Source of the DNA: Cellulomonas sp. Leaf334
GTDB taxonomy: Bacteria > Actinomycetota > Actinomycetes > Actinomycetales > Cellulomonadaceae
DNA length: 64,000 nucleotides
Assembly: GCF_001424195.1 (NCBI RefSeq)
Contig: NZ_LMOO01000001.1
Location: forward strand, 560,256 to 624,255
Reading direction: 5' to 3'
Shown here: positions 1-7,146 of the stretch, one piece after another
Numbering within the stretch: the stretch's first letter is position 1
Layout of the letters: every line of letters begins with the position of its first letter
The notes under the pieces: generated by a model
Told to the model about the DNA's origin: nothing
What the model saw: the letters and a program-made list of their open reading frames with translations, nothing else
Database searches by the model: none
Translations under genes and position numbers: made by a program

Positions 1-1
1 C

Positions 2-514
2 GCTGCTCCCACCGTCGAGCCGGTCGTGGTGGGCCGGCGCTTCCAGCCCGTCCCCGGCGGCGCGCTCCCCCGGCCCCACCCGACCGACCCCCTGATGGCG
101 GCGCTGCTCGCCACCCCGGCAGCACCCGTGTTCGCCGTGACCGAGGGGACGGTCCGGCGCGCACCCGCGCAGGTCGCGGCCGGCGCCGTGGAGCTGCGCG
201 CCCCGGACGGCAGCGCGCTGGTGCTGCTGGGCGGGCCGAGCGTGGCGTGGGTGGTGGACGACGAGGAGTCCGTCGCGGCGGGCACGGTCCTCGGGATCGT
301 CGCCGGCTCCCCCGGAGACCCACCCGGGGAGCCTCTCCTGGTCCTCGCGGTCGACGCGACGGGTAGGCAGGTGGATGCGGTCGCGCTGCTGGTCGGCCTG
401 CCCGACCCCGGTGAGCTCGACCTGCTGGGCACCGACTCCGCCGTCGGGGTCGACCCGTACCGGCTCGACCTGGAGCTCGCGGCCACCCTGCAGGGCGTCG
501 GAGTGGTCCCGTGA
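2..514 (+). CDS. 3' part of an unidentified gene, possible biotinyl/lipoyl-like beta-sandwich
   Basis: The reading frame is open from the left edge, so the true start lies outside the window; a GTG at 26 is available but need not be used. The visible 170 residues are rich in Val, Ala, Pro and Gly and low in charged helix-forming segments. The middle stretch (GTVLGIV followed by a proline-rich loop and a hydrophobic strand) resembles the hairpin of biotinyl/lipoyl-like or hammerhead folds, but no lipoylated or biotinylated Lys motif is visible. It ends in a GTGA overlap with the zinc-ribbon/discoidin gene, so the two are probably translationally coupled and may act together. Function is unknown. 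Confidence 0.6.
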   Translation, partial: AAPTVEPVVVGRRFQPVPGGALPRPHPTDPLMAALLATPAAPVFAVTEGTVRRAPAQVAAGAVELRAPDGSALVLLGGPSVAWVVDDEESVAAGTVLGIVAGSPGDPPGEPLLVLAVDATGRQVDAVALLVGLPDPGELDLLGTDSAVGVDPYRLDLELAATLQGVGVVP

Positions 515-2394
515 TCGTCTGCGCGCGGTGCCACCACGAGAACCCCGACGGCACGCTCCTGTGCGAGACGTGCCGGACGTACCTGGGCTGGTCGTCACCT
601 GCTCCCGCGGCATCCCCTGCCCCCGCGCTGACCCCCGAGGACGCCGAGCCGACCGCTCCGGAACCGGACGACCGGCCGGCGCCTCCGGTGCCGACCTCGG
701 CACCCGCGCCCGACCGCCCGGTCGCCTCGCCCCCCACCGTGCCCGACCGAGCGGTCGCTTCCCCACCGACAGCACCGACAGCACCGACAGCACCGTCGGT
801 ACCGTCGGTACCCGTGCCGCCCGTGCCGCCCGTGCCCGACCGTCCGGTGGCCCCCGCACCCGTCGGTCGGCAGCCGCTGACGCCCACCCCGCCGCTGTCC
901 GCGGCGCCAGGAGGACCCGCCGCGGTCGCGCCCGGCGGCCCCCGACCGCCAGCACCGATCACCGTCCGAACCGCGGGCGGGCCCGGTGCGCGCACACCGG
1001 TGACTCCCGTCGCGGTCCCTGCGGCACCGTCGGGTCGCGCCGCGCCCCCCGTCGTCCCTCCGCCCGTCCCGCCGCCTGCACCCGCGCGGGCCGCGCCGGA
1101 GACCTCCCCCACGCCGACCGCGCCACCCGCGCAGGCCACCACCGGCACCGGCACCGGCTCCGCAGCCACGCCGACCGCGCCGAGCGCGCCACCCGGCGAC
1201 CCGGCCACGCCGCCGGTCCGCCGACCGCCGACCTCCGTGCGACCGGTCCCGGTCGTCCTCACCCCGAACGAGACGGGCGGCCGACCGGCGGAGCGCGCAC
1301 CGGCGCGAGAGGCTCCGGAACGCACGATCGGGGTGCGTGTCGCCGCAGGTGAGGCGAGGATCGCCCCGCGAGCGCCGACGGACCCGGAGCACCCTGCCGG
1401 CACCCCGACCCCGCCGAATGCGTTCGACGCGGTGCTGCCCACGGACGCGGGCGCCTACGCGGGGACGCCGGACGACCGCCCGTCCGCACCCGACCAGCCC
1501 CCACCTGCCGACGCCTGGCAGACGTTCGAGGACGCGACCCGGTGCCCGTCGTGCGGCCGCGCGATCGCGGTCTCCCGCCGGTTCTGCCGGTGCGGCGCGA
1601 CGCTGGTCCGGGCGACTCCACCGGACGTGGACCCGGAGCCGCCGCGCGAGCCCTGGTACCGGCGCTGGCTCGGCGGGTTCCGTCGGGGCCGGGGGTTCTG
1701 GCGCCGGATGCGGGCCGCGAACAACGGGGTCCGCGTGCGCTACGACCAGGCCCGGTCCGCGCAGGTGCACCTCGCCGAGGTCACGGCGCTGCTCGCCGCG
1801 CTCGGTCTCACGGCGGTCTTCGTCCTGCCGAGCACCGCGCAGATCGAGAAGCAGGTGGTCGAGCAGGTGGTCGCGCTCGACCCGCGGGGGTACAGCGCGA
1901 TCGAGGGCGTCACCGCCACGACGGACCCGGCGACCCCACCAGAGCCCGGTTTCGACCCGGCGTTCGCGGTCGACGGGACGACCGGCCGCGCGTGGGCCGG
2001 CGTCTGGACCCCGCCGACGGACGCCGGCCCGGCGTGCCGACGTCCGGGCGGCACGGACGCGCTGGTCCTGACCCTGCCGGAGCCGGCCGACGTGGACCGG
2101 ATCGCGTTCAGCGCCGGCATGCCGGAGTCCAGCCCGGACCGCGCGACGCAGGACCTGCCGCACCAGGTCGACGTGAGCTGGGGCGACGGCGCGGACCAGT
2201 GCCAGACGTTCGCCCTCACGGACGCGCCGGACCTGCAGCCGTTCGACATCGACGCCACAGACGTCACGGAGGTCCGCGTCGTCGTCGTGAGCGTCCACGA
2301 GACCCCGGACCCGCCCGAGGTCCGGCACGTCGCGTTCAACGAGGTGCTGCTGCTGCAGCGCGGAGCGCCCGGGCTGTCGGTCCCGGTGCCCTGA
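511..2394 (+). CDS. Zinc-ribbon, Pro-rich, single-TM protein with C-terminal discoidin-like domain
   Basis: 627 residues with a clear order of parts. An N-terminal zinc ribbon has Cys4, 7, 18 and 21. A Pro/Ala/Thr-rich disordered segment runs to about residue 340 and contains short tandem DNA repeats near 764-835. A second metal-binding knuckle has Cys345, 348, 359 and 361. One transmembrane helix lies at about 424-443. The C-terminal part, about 475-627, looks like a discoidin (F5/8 type C) beta-sandwich of the kind that binds glycans. The likely topology is cytoplasmic zinc ribbons and an extracellular sugar-binding domain. The GTG start overlaps the upstream stop. The architecture resembles membrane adaptors of actinobacterial contractile injection systems, but that link is inference. 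Confidence 0.8.
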   Translation: MIVCARCHHENPDGTLLCETCRTYLGWSSPAPAASPAPALTPEDAEPTAPEPDDRPAPPVPTSAPAPDRPVASPPTVPDRAVASPPTAPTAPTAPSVPSVPVPPVPPVPDRPVAPAPVGRQPLTPTPPLSAAPGGPAAVAPGGPRPPAPITVRTAGGPGARTPVTPVAVPAAPSGRAAPPVVPPPVPPPAPARAAPETSPTPTAPPAQATTGTGTGSAATPTAPSAPPGDPATPPVRRPPTSVRPVPVVLTPNETGGRPAERAPAREAPERTIGVRVAAGEARIAPRAPTDPEHPAGTPTPPNAFDAVLPTDAGAYAGTPDDRPSAPDQPPPADAWQTFEDATRCPSCGRAIAVSRRFCRCGATLVRATPPDVDPEPPREPWYRRWLGGFRRGRGFWRRMRAANNGVRVRYDQARSAQVHLAEVTALLAALGLTAVFVLPSTAQIEKQVVEQVVALDPRGYSAIEGVTATTDPATPPEPGFDPAFAVDGTTGRAWAGVWTPPTDAGPACRRPGGTDALVLTLPEPADVDRIAFSAGMPESSPDRATQDLPHQVDVSWGDGADQCQTFALTDAPDLQPFDIDATDVTEVRVVVVSVHETPDPPEVRHVAFNEVLLLQRGAPGLSVPVP

Positions 2395-2423
2395 GTCGCC
2401 GCGCGCGGTCCCGCGCGCGCCCG

Positions 2424-2429
2424 CACACT
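2424..2429 (+). promoter_or_regulatory. Probable -10 box (CACACT) of a leaderless transcript
   Basis: CACACT keeps the conserved A2 and T6 of actinobacterial -10 boxes. It ends 6 nt before the GTG at 2436, and no Shine-Dalgarno sequence lies between. Confidence 0.4.
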
Positions 2430-2435
2430 GTTCCC

Positions 2436-3524
2436 GTGCGAACCCTGGGTGTCGAGGAAGAGTTCCTGCTGGTCACGCCGGAGGGGCGGCCCCAGCCGGT
2501 GGCGACGACGGTGCTGCGGCACGCGTCCACCACCGGACGGGCCGCCGGAGACGAGCCCGGCGGGAACCTCGAGAAGGAGTTCAAGCAGGAGCAGATCGAG
2601 ACGTCCACGCCGCCCCGCGCGGACCTCGGGGAGCTCGTGGCGGAGATCCGCGCCGGGCGGATCCGGACCGATGAGGTCGCGCGCCAGGCGGGCGCCCGGA
2701 TCGCCGCGCTGGCCACGGCTCCGCAGGTCGTCGAGTCCAGCGTCCTGCCCGACCGGCGCGCGCACACCATCCGGGCCGAGTTCGGTGCGACCGCACGGGA
2801 CCAGCTGACGTGCGGCTGCCACGTCCACGTGTCGATCGAGGACGAGGAGGAGGGCGTGCGGATCCTCGACCACCTCCGGCCGTGGAACGCGGTCCTGCTC
2901 GCGCTGTCCGGCAACAGCCCGTCGTGGCAGGGCACCGCCACGGGGTACGCGTCGTACCGCTCGCAGGTGTGGGGCCGCTGGCCGACCGCGGGTCCGACGG
3001 CCCCGTTCGGGGATGCCGCGGGCTACCACGCCGTCATCGACGAGCTGCTCGGCACGGGGGCGATCCTCGACGAGGGGATGGTCTACTTCGACGCTCGCCT
3101 CTCGTCGCGGTACCCGACGGTCGAGGTGCGCGTCGCGGACGTCTGCCTCGACGCGGAGGACGCCGCGCTGCAGGCCGCGCTGGTGCGCGGCCTGGCCGAG
3201 TCGGCCGTGGGAGACCCCGTGTCGCAGCCGCGTACGGAGCTGCTGCGCGCCGCGACCTGGCGTGCGGCACGGTCGGGTCTGACCGGCGACCTGGTCAGCC
3301 CGTTGACCGGCAAGCCGCTGCCCGCCGCCGAGGTGGTCGCCCAGCTCGTCGAGCACGTCCGGCCCGCCCTGGCCGAGGCGGGCGACCTGGAGTGGGTCGA
3401 GCGTCAGGTCGCGACGGTGCTGCGGCGCGGCAACGGCGCCATCCAGCAGCTGGGCTGGCGCGCGGAGGGGGCCGACGACGACGAGGTGGTCCGCCGCGCG
3501 GTGGACCGGACGCTGGCCCCTTAG
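2436..3524 (+). CDS. Glutamate-cysteine ligase family 2 (YbdK-type) carboxylate-amine ligase
   Basis: 362 residues, close to the usual length of YbdK/GCS2 proteins (about 370). The product opens with the family signature GVEEEFLLV, in which the acidic residues bind metal and ATP, and later carries CGCHVHVS and a SRYPTVEVR segment, both typical of the fold. Such enzymes make a gamma-glutamyl-type bond with ATP; YbdK of E. coli has weak glutamate-cysteine ligase activity. The GTG start is chosen because the signature begins almost at once and a -10-like box lies 6 nt upstream. The stop overlaps the stop of the convergent flavoprotein gene by 4 bp. The true substrate in this organism is not evident. 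Confidence 0.85.
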   Translation: MRTLGVEEEFLLVTPEGRPQPVATTVLRHASTTGRAAGDEPGGNLEKEFKQEQIETSTPPRADLGELVAEIRAGRIRTDEVARQAGARIAALATAPQVVESSVLPDRRAHTIRAEFGATARDQLTCGCHVHVSIEDEEEGVRILDHLRPWNAVLLALSGNSPSWQGTATGYASYRSQVWGRWPTAGPTAPFGDAAGYHAVIDELLGTGAILDEGMVYFDARLSSRYPTVEVRVADVCLDAEDAALQAALVRGLAESAVGDPVSQPRTELLRAATWRAARSGLTGDLVSPLTGKPLPAAEVVAQLVEHVRPALAEAGDLEWVERQVATVLRRGNGAIQQLGWRAEGADDDEVVRRAVDRTLAP

Positions 3525-4750
3525 AGCAGGTCCGGCAGCGGCACCTCGGGGTCGGCCAGCCGGTCGTGGTCGACCACGGCACCTGAGCGGATCAGTGCCT
3601 GCACGTCGTCGACGACGTCCCACACGTTGACGTTCATCGCGGCCAGCACACGCCCCTCGCGCCGCCAGAACGCGATGAGCTCCCGGCCCTGCAGGTCGCC
3701 GCGGACGACGACCTCGTCGTACCCGTGGACGCCCACGTGACCGACGTACTCCATGCCGAGGTCGAACTGGTCGGTGAAGAAGTACGGCAGCTTGTCGTAC
3801 GGCTCGTCGGCGCCCACGACCGTCGCCGCCGCGGTCGCCGGCTGGTTCAGGGCGTTCGCCCAGTGCTCGACCCGGACGTGGGTCCCCAGGAGCGGGTGGT
3901 GCGCACGGGCGATGTCACCGACCGCGAGCACGTGCGGGTTCGACGAGCGCAGGTGCGCGTCGACGACGACGCCGTTCTCGACGTGCAGCCCGGCGGCCTT
4001 CGCGAGGTCGACGCGGGGCGCCGCCCCGATCCCGACGACGACCAGGTCCGCGTCGACGAGCGTCCCGTCGGCAAGCTCGACCGCACCCACGCGCGTCCCG
4101 TCGCCCGCGGCCACGATCTCGGAGATCTCGGTCCGCGTGCGCAGGTCCACCCCGTTCTCCCTGTGCAGGTCCGCGAACATCGCGGCGAGCTCCGGGCCGA
4201 GCACGCCGAGCAGCGGCAGGGGGTCGCGCACCAGCACGCTCACCTCGCAGCCGGCAGCGCGGGCGGCGGCGGTGACCTCGAGCCCGATCCAGCCGCCCCC
4301 GACGACGACCACGCGCCTGCCCGCCGTGAGCAGGGTGCGCAGGCGGTCGCTGTCGTCGAGGGTGCGCAGCTGGACGACGCCGTCGAGACCCGCTCCGGGG
4401 ACGTCGAGCCGGCGCGGCTCGGAGCCGGTCGCGAGCACGAGGTGGTCCCAGCCCGTCCGGGTCCCGGAGCCGTCGACGACGTCCCGCGCGCCCAGGTCGA
4501 TCGACCGGGCGGTCGTCCCGAGCCGCAGGTCGACGTCGTGAGCGGAGTACCAGTCGGCCGGGTGCACGAACGCGTCGTCGCGTTCGTCGCTGCCCTGCAG
4601 GTAGCCCTTCGACAGCGGTGGCCGTTCGTACGGCCGCTCGGTCTCGGTGCCGAGCAGGACGATCCGTCCGTCGTACCCCCGCTCCCGCAGACTCTCGACG
4701 GTCTTCGCCCCCGCCAGCCCGGCACCCACGACCACGACCTGACCGCTCAC
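3521..4750 (-). CDS. FAD-dependent NAD(P)H oxidoreductase, ferredoxin/rubredoxin reductase type
   Basis: 409 residues. An N-terminal FAD Rossmann motif (GAGLAG) is followed by the RPYERPPLSK segment typical of oxygenase-coupled ferredoxin reductases. A second dinucleotide motif, GGGWIGLE, marks the NAD(P)H domain, and LAVGDIA contacts FAD near residue 280. The last about 90 residues match a Reductase_C domain. It likely passes electrons from NAD(P)H to a ferredoxin or rubredoxin; no ferredoxin or P450 gene is adjacent, so the partner is unknown. The GTG start is preceded by AGGGGA at good spacing. It is transcribed away from the trehalose genes. Confidence 0.9.
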   Translation of the reverse strand: MSGQVVVVGAGLAGAKTVESLRERGYDGRIVLLGTETERPYERPPLSKGYLQGSDERDDAFVHPADWYSAHDVDLRLGTTARSIDLGARDVVDGSGTRTGWDHLVLATGSEPRRLDVPGAGLDGVVQLRTLDDSDRLRTLLTAGRRVVVVGGGWIGLEVTAAARAAGCEVSVLVRDPLPLLGVLGPELAAMFADLHRENGVDLRTRTEISEIVAAGDGTRVGAVELADGTLVDADLVVVGIGAAPRVDLAKAAGLHVENGVVVDAHLRSSNPHVLAVGDIARAHHPLLGTHVRVEHWANALNQPATAAATVVGADEPYDKLPYFFTDQFDLGMEYVGHVGVHGYDEVVVRGDLQGRELIAFWRREGRVLAAMNVNVWDVVDDVQALIRSGAVVDHDRLADPEVPLPDLL

Positions 4751-4881
4751 GTCACTCCCCTGCCCTCGTCGGACCGCCGACGGCAAGCGCACCAGGTCGC
4801 GGGCCTGCGCGCAATGGGCGGTGTGGCGAAGTCCACCCTTGTCCGTGCCTCGCACCCCGCGCCGGATGGGCGGTCGGCTGG

Positions 4882-4887
4882 CACCCT
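4882..4887 (+). promoter_or_regulatory. Possible -10 box (CACCCT) of the treXYZ operon
   Basis: CACCCT ends 6 nt before the ATG at 4894, the geometry seen at other leaderless genes here. Only A2 and T6 match the consensus and no convincing -35 was found. Confidence 0.35.
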
Positions 4888-4893
4888 GGGGCC

Positions 4894-7146
4894 ATGCTGA
4901 TGTGGCCGGGACGCCCCTACCCCCTGGGTGCCACCTACGACGGGACGGGCACGAACTTCGCCCTGTTCTCCGAGGTGGCCGAACGAGTCGAGCTCTGCCT
5001 GATCGCTGACGACGGCACCGAGACACGGACGGACCTCACCGAGGTCGACGCGTTCGTGTGGCACGGGTACCTGCCCGCCATCACGCCGGGCCAGCGTTAC
5101 GGGTACCGGGTGCACGGACCGTACGACCCCGCACAGGGGCACCGCTGCAACCCGAACAAGCTCCTGCTCGACCCGTACGCCAAGGCGATCGACGGGCAGA
5201 TCGACGGTCACCCGTCGCTGTACTCGTACGAGTTCGACGACCCGGACCAGCGCAACGACGAGGACTCGGCCGGGCACACCATGACGTCCGTGGTCATCAA
5301 CCCGTACTTCGACTGGGGCCACGACCGGCCGCCGCAGCACGAGTACCACGAGTCGGTCATCTACGAGGCGCACGTGCGCGGCCTGACGATGCAGCACCCC
5401 GCGGTGCCCGAGGAGCTGCGCGGCACGTACGCGGGGCTGGCCCACCCGGCGGTCATCGAGCACCTCACGTCGCTCGGCGTCACGGCGGTCGAGCTCATGC
5501 CGGTGCACCAGTTCGTCAACGACCCGTCGCTCGTCGAGAAGGGGCTGTCGAACTACTGGGGCTACAACACCATCGGCTTCTTCGCACCGCACAACCGCTA
5601 TGCCGCGTTCCAGCACGCCGGCCAGCAGGTGCAGGAGTTCAAGGCGATGGTCAAGGAGCTCCACGCCGCGGACATCGAGGTCATCCTCGACGTCGTCTAC
5701 AACCACACGGCCGAGGGCAACCACCTGGGCCCGACGCTGAGCTTCCGCGGCCTCGACAACGCCAACTACTACCGGCTCGTCGACGACGACCAGGCGCACT
5801 ACTTCGACACCACGGGCACCGGCAACTCGCTGCTCATGCGGTCGCCGCACGTGCTCCAGCTGATCATGGACTCGCTGCGGTACTGGGTCACCGAGATGCA
5901 CGTGGACGGGTTCCGCTTCGACCTGGCCGCCACCCTGGCCCGCCAGTTCCACGAGGTGGACCGGCTGTCGGCGTTCTTCGACCTCGTGCACCAGGACCCG
6001 ATCGTCTCGCAGGTCAAGCTCATCGCCGAGCCGTGGGACGTCGGGGACGGCGGGTACCAGGTGGGAGGGTTCCCGCCCCTGTGGTCGGAGTGGAACGGCA
6101 AGTACCGCGACACCGTGCGGGACTTCTGGCGGGGCGAGCCGTCGACGCTCGGCGAGTTCGCGAGCCGGCTGACGGGGTCGTCGGACCTGTACGAGCACAC
6201 CGGCCGCCGGCCGATCGCCAGCCTGAACTTCTTCACCGCGCACGACGGCTTCACCCTCAACGACCTCGTCTCGTACAACGAGAAGCACAACGAGGCCAAC
6301 GGCGAGGACAACAACGACGGCGAGAGCCACAACCGGTCCTGGAACTGTGGCGCCGAGGGTCCGACGGACGACGCGGCCATCAACACCCTCCGGTCGCGGC
6401 AGCGGCGCAACTTCCTGACCACGCTGCTGCTCTCCCAGGGCGTGCCGATGATCGCCCACGGCGACGAGCTGGGCCGCACCCAGCTGGGCAACAACAACGT
6501 CTACTGCCAGGACAGCCCGATCTCCTGGGTCGACTGGGACCTCGACCAGGACAAGACCGACCTCCTCGAGTTCACGCGCCGGCTCGTGCGGCTCCGGCAG
6601 GACCACCCGGTGTTCCGGCGCCGCCGGTTCTTCGCCGGCGAGCCCGACCGCTCGGACGACTCCGACCTCCTGGACCTCGCGTGGCTCGCGCCCGACGGTC
6701 ACCACATGCGGGAGGAGGCCTGGGCTGCCGACCACGCGCGCGCGGTCATGGTGTTCCTCAACGGCGACGCGATCGCCGAGCCGGACCTGCGCGGCCAGGA
6801 GATCGTCGACGACAGCTTCCTCGTGCTCTTCAACGGGCAGCCCGACGCCGCCACCTTCACGCTCCCGCAGGCGCGGTTCGGGGCCGTGTGGACGGCGGTC
6901 GTGGACACGGACTCCCAGATCGAGGCCGGCAGCACGGTCGAGGCGGGCACGACCCTCGAGCTGCGGGAGAAGTCGATCATCGTGTTCACCCGGCCCTCGA
7001 TCCTGCCGTCCCCGACCTCGTCGGGCATCGGCGCGGTGGCGGCCGCGGCGAGCGAGGCTGCCAAGCAGACGAAGAACCGTGGGCACGGGGAGTCGGCCGA
7101 CGGGAAGCCGAAGCGACGCACCACCAAGCCGCGCCCCAGCGCATGA
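4894..7146 (+). CDS. treX: Glycogen debranching enzyme GlgX/TreX
   Basis: 750 residues, a normal GlgX/TreX length. An N-terminal CBM48-like domain (YPLGATYDG, GTNFALFSE) precedes a GH13 barrel. The catalytic residues can be placed: nucleophile Asp343 in DGFRFDLA, acid/base Glu379 in IAEPWDVG, and the third Asp451 in FTAHDGF. It hydrolyses alpha-1,6 branches of glycogen or maltodextrin. The next two genes are treY and treZ, coupled by short overlaps, so this copy should supply linear maltodextrins for trehalose synthesis. The C-terminal tail is Lys/Arg-rich and disordered. The ATG at 4894 begins the family-conserved start; an ATG two codons on is an alternative. Confidence 0.95.
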   Translation: MLMWPGRPYPLGATYDGTGTNFALFSEVAERVELCLIADDGTETRTDLTEVDAFVWHGYLPAITPGQRYGYRVHGPYDPAQGHRCNPNKLLLDPYAKAIDGQIDGHPSLYSYEFDDPDQRNDEDSAGHTMTSVVINPYFDWGHDRPPQHEYHESVIYEAHVRGLTMQHPAVPEELRGTYAGLAHPAVIEHLTSLGVTAVELMPVHQFVNDPSLVEKGLSNYWGYNTIGFFAPHNRYAAFQHAGQQVQEFKAMVKELHAADIEVILDVVYNHTAEGNHLGPTLSFRGLDNANYYRLVDDDQAHYFDTTGTGNSLLMRSPHVLQLIMDSLRYWVTEMHVDGFRFDLAATLARQFHEVDRLSAFFDLVHQDPIVSQVKLIAEPWDVGDGGYQVGGFPPLWSEWNGKYRDTVRDFWRGEPSTLGEFASRLTGSSDLYEHTGRRPIASLNFFTAHDGFTLNDLVSYNEKHNEANGEDNNDGESHNRSWNCGAEGPTDDAAINTLRSRQRRNFLTTLLLSQGVPMIAHGDELGRTQLGNNNVYCQDSPISWVDWDLDQDKTDLLEFTRRLVRLRQDHPVFRRRRFFAGEPDRSDDSDLLDLAWLAPDGHHMREEAWAADHARAVMVFLNGDAIAEPDLRGQEIVDDSFLVLFNGQPDAATFTLPQARFGAVWTAVVDTDSQIEAGSTVEAGTTLELREKSIIVFTRPSILPSPTSSGIGAVAAAASEAAKQTKNRGHGESADGKPKRRTTKPRPSA

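Noticed and set aside
595..2328. Long open frame on the minus strand opposite the zinc-ribbon gene
   Set aside because: Its product is an Arg/Gly-rich low-complexity string, as expected for the antisense of a Pro-rich GC-rich gene; the plus-strand frame has clear domains.
4618..4893. N-terminal extension of treX upstream of 4894
   Set aside because: It overlaps the divergent flavoprotein gene and codes for Arg/Pro/Ser-rich sequence unlike any GlgX; the conserved start is at 4894.
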